This document shows, in pieces, positions 34,486 to 42,459 of a stretch of DNA of 64,000 nucleotides. The notes under the pieces were generated by a model. It saw only the letters and a list, made by a program, of their open reading frames with translations. It was not told the origin of the DNA and ran no database searches. A program made the position numbers and the translations under genes. This DNA is from JAEUJM01 sp041908445 (GTDB taxonomy: Bacteria; Actinomycetota; Acidimicrobiia; Acidimicrobiales; DATDAH01). The DNA lies in NCBI GenBank assembly GCA_041908445.1, contig JAYRFK010000037.1, positions 1 to 64,000 of the forward strand, read 5' to 3'. Each line of letters starts with the position of its first letter. The stretch's first letter is position 1.

Positions 34486-36375
34486 TCAGGCGCGGCGGGC
34501 GCGGCGGCCGGTGGCGCCGCGCTGCTCGGCGCCGAGGGTCATCGCCGTGTTGACGATGGCCACGTGGGAGAAGGCCTGGGGGAAGTTGCCGAGCAGGCGA
34601 CCGGACGACGGGTCGTACTCCTCGGAGAGCAGCCCCACGTCGTTGCGCAGCGACAGCAGGCGCTCGTAGAGCGCGCGGGCGTCGTCGCCGCGGCCGAGCA
34701 GCTCCAGGCAGTCGGCCAGCCAGAACGTGCACAGCAGGAAGGCACCCTCGCCGCCGGCGAGGCCGTCGTCGGTGTGCTCGGTGCGGTAGCGCAGCACGAA
34801 GCCGTCGTGGGTGAGCTCGCGCTCGACCGCCTCGACGGTGGCCCGCACCCGGGGGTCGTCGGCGGGCAGGAACCCGACGAGGGGGACCATGAGCAGGCTG
34901 GCGTCGAGGGTGTCGCTCCCGTAGGCCTGGGTGAAGGCCCCGTCGGCCCGCACCCCGCGCTCGAGCACGTCGCGCTGGATCTCGTCGCGCAGGGCCCGCC
35001 ACCGGTCGACGGGCCCGTCGAGGCCGAAGCGCTCGACCGCCAGCGTGGCCCGGTCGGCGGCGACCCAGGCCATGACCTTGGAGTGGGTGAAGTGCTGGCG
35101 TCCGCCCCGCACCTCCCAGATGCCCTCGTCGGGCACGGTCCACGCCCCCTCGAGGTAGTCCATGAGCACCTTCTGGAGCTCCCAGGACTCGTGACCCTCG
35201 TGCAGACCGGCGACCCGGGCCTGGTGCGACGCGTCCATGACCTCGCCGTACACGTCGAGCTGGAACTGGGACGAGGCCGCGTTGCCGACGCGGACCGGCT
35301 GCGAGCCCTCGTGGCCCGCCAGCCACGGCACCTCGAACTCGGTGAGGCGGCGCTCGCCGGCCACCCCGTACATGATCTGGAGCTTGTCCGGCTCGCCGGC
35401 CGCGGCCCGCATGAGCCACTCCCGCCACGCCGACGCCTCCTCGACGTAGCCGGCGCTCAACAGGGTCATCAGGGTGAAGGTGGCGTCACGCAGCCAGCAG
35501 TAGCGGTAGTCCCAGTTGCGGACGCCGCCGAGGTCCTCGGGCAGCGACGTGGTGGACGCGGCCACGAGGCCGCCGGTGGGGCCGTAGGTCAGCCCCTTGA
35601 GCACGGCGAGCGAGTCCCGGACGGCCTCGGACCACGGCCCGGTGTAGGTGTTGCGGGCGCTCCACCCCTGCCACCACCGCTCGGTGTAGTCGAGGGCGGC
35701 GTGGAACTCGGGGGCCGGCGCCGGCGGCAGGTGCGACGGGAAGGTGGCGAGCTCGAAGGGCACGGTCTCGCCGGCGGCCACCGCGAAGCGGGCCTCGGTG
35801 CGGTGGTCCATGCCGTGGGTCTCGACCGGTGTGTCCAGGCACAGGCCCTCGGGGCCGGCCACCGCGAGGAGCCGCCCGCCGTCCTGGCGGACCCACGGGA
35901 CGATCGAGCCGTAGTCGAAGCGCATGCGCAGGTCCATGACCATCGGCACCCGGCCCGAGCGGCCCTGCACCAGGCGGATGACGTTGGGGCGGTCGTCGCG
36001 CGGGACCATGAAGTCGACGAGGGTGACGACGCCCTCGGCGGTGTGGAACGTGGTCTCGAGGATCAGCGTGGCCGGCCGATAGGCCCGCTCGACCCGCTGG
36101 ACGGGCACGGCGGGGGCGATCTGCCACCGGCCGTTCTCCGCGCTGCCCAGCAGGGCGGCGAAGCACGCCGGTGAGTCGAACCGGGGCGTGCACAGCCAGT
36201 CGATGGAGCCGTCCCGCCCGACGAGGGCGGCGGTCTCGGTGTCGCCGAGCATCGCGTAGTCCTCGATGCGCGACGGGCTCACCGCGGGGACTCCGCGTCC
36301 GGCCTCGAGTCGGTGGTCGAGAGTGCCGCCCCACCCGCTCCCGGTGAGCGGTCCATGGGGCCCAGCCTGCCTCAT
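34486..36375 (-). CDS. Glycoside hydrolase family 15 protein (trehalase/glucoamylase-like)
   Basis: 629 aa, cytosolic, no signal peptide. SRIEDYAMLGDTETAALVGRDGSIDWLCTPRFDSPACFAALLG and GGVRNWDYRYCWLRDATFTL are GH15 signatures; an (alpha/alpha)6 catalytic part follows, with WEVRGGRQHFTHSKVMAWVAADRA. Actinobacterial members of this type are trehalases; glucoamylase or dextrinase activity is also possible. The ATG at 36375 has no ribosome-binding site. The GTG at 36282 (598 aa) has GGAG upstream and fits the family start better. It follows the PaaX-like gene by 18 nt. Confidence 0.88.
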   Translation of the reverse strand: MRQAGPHGPLTGSGWGGTLDHRLEAGRGVPAVSPSRIEDYAMLGDTETAALVGRDGSIDWLCTPRFDSPACFAALLGSAENGRWQIAPAVPVQRVERAYRPATLILETTFHTAEGVVTLVDFMVPRDDRPNVIRLVQGRSGRVPMVMDLRMRFDYGSIVPWVRQDGGRLLAVAGPEGLCLDTPVETHGMDHRTEARFAVAAGETVPFELATFPSHLPPAPAPEFHAALDYTERWWQGWSARNTYTGPWSEAVRDSLAVLKGLTYGPTGGLVAASTTSLPEDLGGVRNWDYRYCWLRDATFTLMTLLSAGYVEEASAWREWLMRAAAGEPDKLQIMYGVAGERRLTEFEVPWLAGHEGSQPVRVGNAASSQFQLDVYGEVMDASHQARVAGLHEGHESWELQKVLMDYLEGAWTVPDEGIWEVRGGRQHFTHSKVMAWVAADRATLAVERFGLDGPVDRWRALRDEIQRDVLERGVRADGAFTQAYGSDTLDASLLMVPLVGFLPADDPRVRATVEAVERELTHDGFVLRYRTEHTDDGLAGGEGAFLLCTFWLADCLELLGRGDDARALYERLLSLRNDVGLLSEEYDPSSGRLLGNFPQAFSHVAIVNTAMTLGAEQRGATGRRARRA

Positions 36376-36393
36376 GGGCGGGCCGGGCGCGGC

Positions 36394-37257
36394 TCAGAGC
36401 GCGTCGATGACCTCTTCGAAGACCGAGAACAGGGCTGGGCGCTCATGACGCTCCCGGGCGAGCACGCCGAGGCGCCGGCCCCGGTTGACCAGCTCGCGTG
36501 CCTCCCGGCCAGGCCAGGGGCGGGGGAGCAGTTCGGGGGGCAGCAGGGGATCGCGGCTGAAGCAGGCCTCGAAGTCGATGACCGTGGTGAGGGCGCCGGC
36601 GAGGAACTCGGCCTCGGTGAGGCGCTCCCGGCGCTGGCGCATGTCGGTGAGCGCGTCGGGGACCTCCTTGTAGTGGTCCACGAAGGCCTGGTACCGGCGG
36701 GCCAGGTCGTCGAGGGGCCAGAGGCGGGTGGCGAGGGTGCGGGGATCGCGCTCGCCGCCGATCTCGAGCTCGTCGGTGGTGGCGGTGGTGACCGCGTCGG
36801 CCACGCCGAGGCGCTCGGCCTCGGCGGCGACCACGTCGTTCCAGCGGTGGGGGGAGACGTAGAGCCCGTTCTGGATCTGCCCGGCGCCCAGGGCGAAGAG
36901 GCGCTTCACGAACGCGGCCACGGCATCGTCGTCGACGGGCGCGACCGCGACGAGGCGCCACCGGCGGTCCCAACCCCGGCCGGCGGCGTCCTGCACGTAG
37001 GCGAGCCGGGCCCGCTCGAGGGCGGCGTCGAGGAAGGAGCGGCCCGCCTCGGTGGGCAGGTGACGGTCGCCGTCCTCGGTGGTGAAGAGCCCCTCGTCGA
37101 CGAGCAGGGCCAGCTCCGCTCGGACCTGGTCCTCGGACTGGTCGCAGGCGGCGGCGACCGGGAGCACCTCGGAGGCCAGGATGCTCCCGTCCTGGCGGGC
37201 CATCCCCACCACGAGGAGGCGGGTCGGGATGTGGTCGTCGAGGGCCCTGTCGCTCAC
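36394..37257 (-). CDS. PaaX-family-like transcriptional regulator
   Basis: 287 aa. An N-terminal winged helix (about 10-65; SEDQVRAELALLVDEGLFTTEDG) leads to a PaaX-like middle part and the C-terminal motif FEACFSRDPLLPPELLPRPWPGREAR, which is characteristic. PaaX regulators repress aromatic or other catabolic operons in response to CoA thioesters, but no such genes are near. It could control the downstream GH15 gene or remote targets. GTG start, isolated from cysH by 45 nt. Confidence 0.82.
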   Translation of the reverse strand: MSDRALDDHIPTRLLVVGMARQDGSILASEVLPVAAACDQSEDQVRAELALLVDEGLFTTEDGDRHLPTEAGRSFLDAALERARLAYVQDAAGRGWDRRWRLVAVAPVDDDAVAAFVKRLFALGAGQIQNGLYVSPHRWNDVVAAEAERLGVADAVTTATTDELEIGGERDPRTLATRLWPLDDLARRYQAFVDHYKEVPDALTDMRQRRERLTEAEFLAGALTTVIDFEACFSRDPLLPPELLPRPWPGREARELVNRGRRLGVLARERHERPALFSVFEEVIDAL

Positions 37258-37302
37258 GACGCCGAGGCTAGTGGTCGCCGCCCGTCACCCTGCAGGCCGG
37301 GA

Positions 37303-37989
37303 TCAGACGTGCAGGCCGCACTCGGAGCGGTCGCGGCCGGCCCAGCGGCCGGACCGGGGGTCGGCGCCGGGCTCGACGGGCTGCGTGCAGGGCTGGCAGC
37401 CGATCGACAGGTAGCCCTGGGCCACCAAGGGGTTCTGGATGACGTCGTGGTCGGCGATGTAGCCGGCGACGTCCTCGTCGCTCCAGGTGGCGATCGGGTT
37501 GACCTTCACCAGGCCCCGTAGGTCGCGGGCGACGATGGGGGCGGACTCGCGGCTGGCGGCCTCGGTGCGGCGCAGGCCGCTCATCCACGCCACCTTGCCG
37601 GCGAGGGCCCGGTCGAGCTGGCCGACCTTCACCGCCGAACAGCAGTTCTCGGGGTCGACCTCCCACAGCTCCTCGGCGTGGTGGGCGACGGTCATGATCC
37701 GCATGTTGAGCCCGTAGTGGCGGCGGACGTCCTCGACGGTCTGCAGCGTCTCGGGGAAGTGGTAGCCGGTGTCGATGAAGACCACCTCGATGGCGGGGTC
37801 GACCTTGACCGCGAGGTCGATGAGCACGGCGTCGGTCATCGAGGCCGTCATGCAGAGGTGCGGCGCGAAGCAGTCGACCGCCCACTGGATGATCTTCGAG
37901 GCGGGCAGGCCGTCGAATTCCCGGTTCAGCTCGGCGAGCTCCTCGTCGGAGAAGGCGGGGACGTCGAGGGCGACGGGGTCGAAGGCCAT
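37303..37989 (-). CDS. cysH: Adenylylsulfate (APS) reductase, CysH family
   Basis: 228 aa; reduces activated sulfate to sulfite with thioredoxin. Cys116-Cys117 (ENCCSAVKV) and Cys198-x2-Cys201 (GCQPC) are the 4Fe-4S ligands that mark APS rather than PAPS reductases; nucleophile Cys224 lies in the C-terminal ECGLH. The nucleotide-binding SMTDAVLIDL and GYHFPETL motifs are present. Its ATG overlaps the sulfite reductase stop (ATGA), so both are made together. cysD/cysN are not in the window. Confidence 0.94.
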   Translation of the reverse strand: MAFDPVALDVPAFSDEELAELNREFDGLPASKIIQWAVDCFAPHLCMTASMTDAVLIDLAVKVDPAIEVVFIDTGYHFPETLQTVEDVRRHYGLNMRIMTVAHHAEELWEVDPENCCSAVKVGQLDRALAGKVAWMSGLRRTEAASRESAPIVARDLRGLVKVNPIATWSDEDVAGYIADHDVIQNPLVAQGYLSIGCQPCTQPVEPGADPRSGRWAGRDRSECGLHV

Positions 37990-39764
37990 CAGGTCGCGCA
38001 CTCCGAGTCGCCGATCTCGGCCACGTACGGCCCGGTCTCGCCGTAGTCCACGTAGTACTCGGGCCCGTCCTCGGGGGTGGGGAACCAGTCGAGGTCGAGC
38101 AGGTCCTTGCGGACCTCCTCCACGCCACCCACCCGGGCCAGCCAGGTCTGGAACGCCTCGCCGGCCTCCCGCTCGTCCGCGTAGCGCCGCACGACCCGCA
38201 CGGCGGCCTCGGGGGCGTTCTTGGCGGGCAGGCGCAGCGCCTTCTGACCGAACTCGATGCGCTCCTCGCCGACGTAGCCGCCGAGCAGCATCTGGTAGCC
38301 CGGGGCGGCCTGGCCGTGGGCCCGGCGCTCGGCGCCGAAGAAGCCGATGTCGCTGGTGTGGTGCTGGCCGCAGGAGTTGGTGCAGCCGGAGATGTTGGTG
38401 CGGATCCCGCCGAGCTCGGCGAGGCCCTCCTCGTCGAGCCGCCGGCCGATCTCGTCGGCGAGGCCGCGGGACTGGGTGACGGCGAGGTTGCAGGTGTCGG
38501 CGCCGGGGCAGGCGACGACGTCCCGGGTCAGCTCGGCGCCGGGCTGGGCCATGCCGATGACTTCGAGGCGGTCGTAGAGGGTGTCGAGCTGCGAGTCGGT
38601 GAGGCCCCGGAACACGAAGTTCTGCCGGTTGGTCACCCGGACCTCGGCCCCCAGCTCCCGCTGGATGGACGCCAGCGCCCGGAACTGGTCGGACGTGACG
38701 TCGCCGAGGCGGCTCCACGCGTAGGCCGAGACCGTGCCCTTGGCCGCCCCCCGGACCACGTTGGCGTCGTGCCAGCGCTGGCGCTGGTCGCCGCGGCGGA
38801 TGGTGACCGGCGTGCCCTGCCCGATGACGGGGGCGGTGGCGCCGGCGGCGAGGCCGGCTGGGGCGTCGCCCAGCTTCTCGACGATCTCGGGGATGCCGCC
38901 CGGCCAGGTCGCCGAGGCGACGAGGAAGGCGCGCTCCTTCAGGATCCGAGCCTGCAGCTCGTCCCATCCCATGGTGTCGACCAGCCACTTGAGGCGGGCC
39001 CGCAGCTTGTTGTCGCGGTTGCCGTGGTTGGAGAAGACCCGCAGGACGGCCTCGAGGGTGGCCATCAGGTCCTCACGGGCGGTGAAGGGCTCCAGAGCGA
39101 GGGCCGGGTGGGGGGTGGCGCCGAGGCCGCCGGCGATGAAGACCTTGAAGCCGGGCTCGACCGAGCCGTCGTCGAGGGTGCGGCTCGTCGCGATCACGCC
39201 GACGTCGTTGAACATGGCCTGGCCGCAGTCGGTGGCGCAGCCCGAGAAGTTGATCTTGAACTTGCGGGGGAGGCGCTGGGCGAGGGGGTTGCGCACGAAG
39301 TGCTGGTACGCGGCCTCGGCCCACGGGCTGATGTCGAGGTGCTCCTTGGGGCACGCGCCGGCGAGGTGGCAGCCCTGCACGTTGCGCACCGTGTCGCCGC
39401 AGGCCTCGCGCGTGGTGAGCCCGACGGAGGCCAGCTTGCGCATCACCACGGGGATCTCGTCCAGCTGCACGAAGTGGAACTGGACGTTCTGGCGGGTGGT
39501 GAGGTGGCCCCAGCCACGGGAGTGCTCGTCGGCGAGGTGGCCCAGGAGCTCGAGCTGCTCGGGGAGCAGTGAGCCGTAGGGGACCTTCACCCGCACCATC
39601 TGGTTGGTGCCGCCCTGGCGCTGGCCGTAGATGCCGTTGTTGAGGCGGAAGACCCGGAACGCGTCCTCGGCCAGGTCGCCCGCCCGGTAGCGGGCGAGCT
39701 GCACCTCGAACTTCGCGATGTCGGCGGACATCGCCGGGTCGATCTCGAGGTGCTGGTCCAGCAC
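37989..39764 (-). CDS. Ferredoxin-dependent sulfite (or nitrite) reductase
   Basis: 591-aa siroheme/4Fe-4S enzyme reducing sulfite to sulfide. Cluster and siroheme ligands are C419-x5-C425 (CPGADTC) and C461-x3-C465 (CTNSC). The duplicated ferredoxin-like halves are visible (NFSGCATDCGQ in the first). Pairing with cysH makes sulfite reductase (SirA/NirA type in actinobacteria) more likely than nitrite reductase. GTG start with GGAGG 8 nt upstream, so this mRNA has a real leader, unlike its neighbours. Two Rrf2-like boxes cover its promoter. Confidence 0.92.
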   Translation of the reverse strand: MLDQHLEIDPAMSADIAKFEVQLARYRAGDLAEDAFRVFRLNNGIYGQRQGGTNQMVRVKVPYGSLLPEQLELLGHLADEHSRGWGHLTTRQNVQFHFVQLDEIPVVMRKLASVGLTTREACGDTVRNVQGCHLAGACPKEHLDISPWAEAAYQHFVRNPLAQRLPRKFKINFSGCATDCGQAMFNDVGVIATSRTLDDGSVEPGFKVFIAGGLGATPHPALALEPFTAREDLMATLEAVLRVFSNHGNRDNKLRARLKWLVDTMGWDELQARILKERAFLVASATWPGGIPEIVEKLGDAPAGLAAGATAPVIGQGTPVTIRRGDQRQRWHDANVVRGAAKGTVSAYAWSRLGDVTSDQFRALASIQRELGAEVRVTNRQNFVFRGLTDSQLDTLYDRLEVIGMAQPGAELTRDVVACPGADTCNLAVTQSRGLADEIGRRLDEEGLAELGGIRTNISGCTNSCGQHHTSDIGFFGAERRAHGQAAPGYQMLLGGYVGEERIEFGQKALRLPAKNAPEAAVRVVRRYADEREAGEAFQTWLARVGGVEEVRKDLLDLDWFPTPEDGPEYYVDYGETGPYVAEIGDSECAT

Positions 39765-39783
39765 GGGCAGGCCTCCGGGGTCG

Positions 39784-39808
39784 AAACCTGACCAGGTCGG
39801 TCAGGTAT
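39784..39808 (-). promoter_or_regulatory. IscR/Rrf2-like operator box 1 (downstream of the -10)
   Basis: On the minus strand it reads ATACCTGACC-GACCT-GGTCAGGTTT, a 25-bp near-palindrome. It keeps the length and GAC-N7-GTC core of the IscR type 1 consensus (ATASYYGACTRwwwYAGTCRRSTAT) and matches most of its positions. It lies 20 nt before the sulfite reductase start, in the leader. Confidence 0.6.
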
Positions 39809-39815
39809 TCGGCCG

Positions 39816-39846
39816 AGTGTAGGAGAATCCCGACCCAAGTGGTCAA
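39816..39846 (-). promoter_or_regulatory. Promoter of the sulfite reductase-cysH operon
   Basis: TTGACC (39841-39846) and TACACT (39816-39821) on the minus strand, spacer 19 nt. The -35 hexamer lies inside operator box 2 and box 1 is just downstream of the -10, an arrangement suited to repression. Confidence 0.5.
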
Positions 39847-39850
39847 GTAT
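39826..39850 (-). promoter_or_regulatory. IscR/Rrf2-like operator box 2 (over the -35)
   Basis: Minus strand ATACTTGACCACTTGGGTCGGGATT, again 25 bp with the GAC-N7-GTC core. Its centre is exactly 42 bp (about four helical turns) from that of box 1. Both boxes are preceded by GA (GAATACYTGACC). The second half is less conserved than in box 1. Confidence 0.55.
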
Positions 39851-39854
39851 TCCG

Positions 39855-39876
39855 AGAAACCCCTGGTTTTCCGGGG
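39855..39876 (-). terminator. Candidate terminator of the DAHP synthase gene
   Basis: Minus strand: CCCCGG, loop AAAA, CC-A-GGGG, then TTTC. The stem is short with one bulge. It lies 8 nt after the aroG stop and just upstream of the sulfite reductase promoter. Confidence 0.4.
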
Positions 39877-39883
39877 CCGACCG

Positions 39884-41233
39884 TCACTGGGCCCGCAACA
39901 GCTCCGACACCCGGAAGGCGAGGTCGAGGGACTGGCGGGCGTTCAGGCGGGGGTCGCACATGGTCTCGTAGCGGGCGTCGAGGTCGGTGTCGAGGATCTC
40001 CTCGGCGCCGCCGAGGCACTCGGTGACGTCGTCGCCGGTGAGCTCCACGTGCACGCCGCCGGCCCAGGTGCCCTCGGCCCGGTGGGCGGCGAAGAAGCCG
40101 GCGATCTCGCGCAGCACGTCGTCGAAGTGGCGCGTCTTGCGGCCGCCCGCGCTCGTGAAGGTGTTGCCGTGCATCGGGTCGCAGGCCCACACCACGGGAT
40201 GGCCGGCGTCGCGGACCGCGGCGAGCAGGGGCGGCAGGCCGGCCTCGATGCGGTCGGCGCCCATGCGGCTGATCAGGGTGAGGCGACCGGGGATGCGCTC
40301 GGGGTTGAGGCGCTCGCACAGCGCCAGCACCTCGTCCGGCGACACCGACGGGCCGACCTTGGCGCCGACCGGGTTCTTGACCCCCGAGAGGAACTCGACG
40401 TGGGCGCCCTCTGGCTCACGGGTGCGCTCGCCGACCCACAGCATGTGGGCGGAGCAGTCGTACCAGTCGCCGGTGAGTGAGTCGCGCCGGGTGAGGGCCT
40501 CCTCGTAGCCGAGGATGAGGGCCTCGTGGCTCGTGAAGAAGTCGACCTCGTGCAGGTCGGGCTGCGAGGTGGTGTCGACCCCACAGGCCTTCATGAAGCG
40601 CAGGGCCCGGTCGATCTCCTCGGCGAGCTGGTCGTAGCGGCGGCCCTCGTTGCTCGAGGCCACGAACTCCTGGTTCCAGCCGTGGACCTGCCCGAGGTCG
40701 GCGAAGCCGCCCTTGGTGAAGGCGCGGAGCAGGTTCAGGGTGGACGCCGACTGGTGGTAGGCCTGCACGAGGCGCTCGGGGTCCGGGGTGCGGGCCGCGG
40801 CGGTGAAGCCGATCGAGTTCACGATGTCGCCCCGGAACGAGGGCAGCTCGATCTCGTCGACCACCTCGACGGGGGAGGAGCGGGGCTTGGCGAACTGACC
40901 GGCGATGCGGCCCACCTTCACGGTGGGCACACCCGACGAGTACGTCAGGACCACCGCCATCTGGAGGATGACCTTGAGCTTGTCCCGGATGCCGTCGGCG
41001 GAGAAGGCGTCGAAGGACTCGGCGCAGTCGCCGGCCTGCAGCAGGAACGCCTCGCCGGCGCTGACCTGGCCGAGGTCGCGGGTCAGGGCGCGGGCCTCGC
41101 CGGCGAAGACCAGCGGGGGCAGCGTCCCGATCAGCTTGATGGCGCGGTCGAACGCGCCCGCGTCGGGCCAGTCGGGCTGCTGGCCCGCGGCGCGCTCACG
41201 CCACGAGGAGGGGGTCCAGAGATCGTCGGCCAC
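39884..41233 (-). CDS. aroG: Class II 3-deoxy-D-arabino-heptulosonate 7-phosphate synthase
   Basis: 449 aa; joins PEP and erythrose 4-phosphate, the first shikimate step. Class II motifs: GEAFLLQAGDCAESF, KNPVGAKVGPS, RLTLISRMGADRI and WACDPMHGNTFTSAGGRKTR. The GTG at 41233 (start MADDLWTPSSW) fits relatives better than an in-frame TTG at 41269. No chorismate mutase is adjacent. It is a single-gene unit on the minus strand. Confidence 0.94.
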   Translation of the reverse strand: MADDLWTPSSWRERAAGQQPDWPDAGAFDRAIKLIGTLPPLVFAGEARALTRDLGQVSAGEAFLLQAGDCAESFDAFSADGIRDKLKVILQMAVVLTYSSGVPTVKVGRIAGQFAKPRSSPVEVVDEIELPSFRGDIVNSIGFTAAARTPDPERLVQAYHQSASTLNLLRAFTKGGFADLGQVHGWNQEFVASSNEGRRYDQLAEEIDRALRFMKACGVDTTSQPDLHEVDFFTSHEALILGYEEALTRRDSLTGDWYDCSAHMLWVGERTREPEGAHVEFLSGVKNPVGAKVGPSVSPDEVLALCERLNPERIPGRLTLISRMGADRIEAGLPPLLAAVRDAGHPVVWACDPMHGNTFTSAGGRKTRHFDDVLREIAGFFAAHRAEGTWAGGVHVELTGDDVTECLGGAEEILDTDLDARYETMCDPRLNARQSLDLAFRVSELLRAQ

Positions 41234-41307
41234 GGCAGAAGGATCGCTCGCCCGGGGCCCGGCCGCCAAGCGGATTCGGGCCCCGGAACGTCAGGGCGAA
41301 GGCTCGA

Positions 41308-42138
41308 TCAGGCGGCGTCGGTGGTGGCCGCGGCCTGGTCGCGCACGGTGCTCACCGCTCGCTTGACCAGGCGGCGGGCGGCCTCGGCGGTGACGCCGAG
41401 CTCCTCGCCGACCTCGCGGTAGCTGCGCTTGCGGCCGTCGTGCAGGCCGAAGCGCTGCTCGACCGCGTAGCGGGCCCGCTGGTCGAGGACGCTCAGCAGG
41501 TCGGTGACCATCTGCTGCTCGGCCCGCTCGATGACCTCCTGCTCGGGCCCGGGCATCGAGTCCGGGAGCAGGTCGACGAGCTCGTTGCTGTCGTCGTCGC
41601 CGATCGTGCGGTCGAGCGAGGTCGGCGTGGTGAGCCGGTGCAGGCGTGCGTGCTCGTCGTCGAGCTCGTCGCCGTCGCCGGCCACCTGGCGCAGGGCGGC
41701 CCGGAGGCTGGCCGAGCGGTCGCCGGGGAGGCGGACCAGGCTGGCCTTCTGGTCGAGCGCCCGGCCGATGGCCTGGCGGATCCAGAAGGTGGCGTAGGTG
41801 GAGAACTTGAAGCCCTTGCGCCAGTCGAACTTGTCGACGGCGTGCTCGAGGCCGAGGTTGCCCTCCTGCACGAGGTCGAGCAGCTCCATGCTCGGGGGGA
41901 GCGGGTAGCGCCGGGCCACGCTGACCACGAGGCGCAGGTTGGCCCGGATGAACCGGTCCTTGGCCCGCTCGGCCTCACGGACCGCTCGGGTGAGCTCGAT
42001 GCCGGATTCGCCGTTGGCCAGGCGCTCGCGCGCCGCGACCCCCTTCTCGATCACCTGGGAGAGCTCGCGCTCCTCCTGGGCGGTGAGAAGCGGCACCAAG
42101 CCGATCTCGTTGAGGTACTGGCCGACTGAATCGCTCAT
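41308..42138 (-). CDS. RNA polymerase sigma factor, sigma-70 group 2-like
   Basis: 276 aa. Region 1.2 (SVGQYLNEIGLVPLLTAQEERELSQVIEKG), region 2 (RANLRLVVSVARRYPLPPSMELLDLVQEGNLGLEHAVDKFDWRKGFKFSTYATFWIRQAI) and region 4 with helix-turn-helix (SYREVGEELGVTAEAARRLVKRA) are present; region 3 is diverged and there is no region 1.1. This is the layout of alternative RpoD-like sigmas rather than the housekeeping factor. ATG with AAGG 5 nt upstream. No anti-sigma gene adjoins, so control may be transcriptional. Confidence 0.9.
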   Translation of the reverse strand: MSDSVGQYLNEIGLVPLLTAQEERELSQVIEKGVAARERLANGESGIELTRAVREAERAKDRFIRANLRLVVSVARRYPLPPSMELLDLVQEGNLGLEHAVDKFDWRKGFKFSTYATFWIRQAIGRALDQKASLVRLPGDRSASLRAALRQVAGDGDELDDEHARLHRLTTPTSLDRTIGDDDSNELVDLLPDSMPGPEQEVIERAEQQMVTDLLSVLDQRARYAVEQRFGLHDGRKRSYREVGEELGVTAEAARRLVKRAVSTVRDQAAATTDAA

Positions 42139-42459
42139 GACACCTTTTCCGTGGGAACTTCAGTGTTGTTAACGAGAATTACTGCGCTGTCATTCCCAGC
42201 TCGAGAGATTTTCCGGAGCGGGCCGCCCACGGGACGGATCCGGGGGACGACTACCCACCGAACGCCCGGTGCACCAGCGGTGTTCCGGGGATCAGGGTGA
42301 CATCGGTCACGCTCACCCCACCCTGGAGGTCGCCAGCGGGGACGAGGGGCGGGGACGAGCGCGCGGGGACGGGCTCCGTAACCAGAATGACATACAACGG
42401 ACACGCCGCACAAGGACCCAAGCCGGGTGACGACGTACCCCCACCTAGACTCCCGGCCC
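42139..42459. other. Divergent intergenic region, 321 bp, with A/T-rich promoter island
   Basis: I see no gene here. Bases about 42155-42215 are unusually A/T-rich for this genome. On the minus strand ATGACA (42188-42193) and TAACAA (42166-42171) are 16 nt apart and could drive the sigma gene with a leader of about 20 nt. The plus-strand half holds the -10 of the fusion gene (42446-42451). An in-frame upstream GTG at 42427 is possible for that gene. Confidence 0.45.
42446..42451 (+). promoter_or_regulatory. -10 element deciding the start of the Wzz-like fusion gene
   Basis: TAGACT lies 8 nt before the GTG at 42460. If used, the transcript begins after the upstream GTG at 42427, so the shorter protein is the likely product. 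Confidence 0.42.

Noticed and set aside
31667..35428. 1253-codon open frame on the minus strand
   Set aside because: It is antisense to proA, moxR, coxE and GH15, all recognised families. Its composition (Arg, Gly, Val, Leu, His only) is that of a GC-rich shadow frame.
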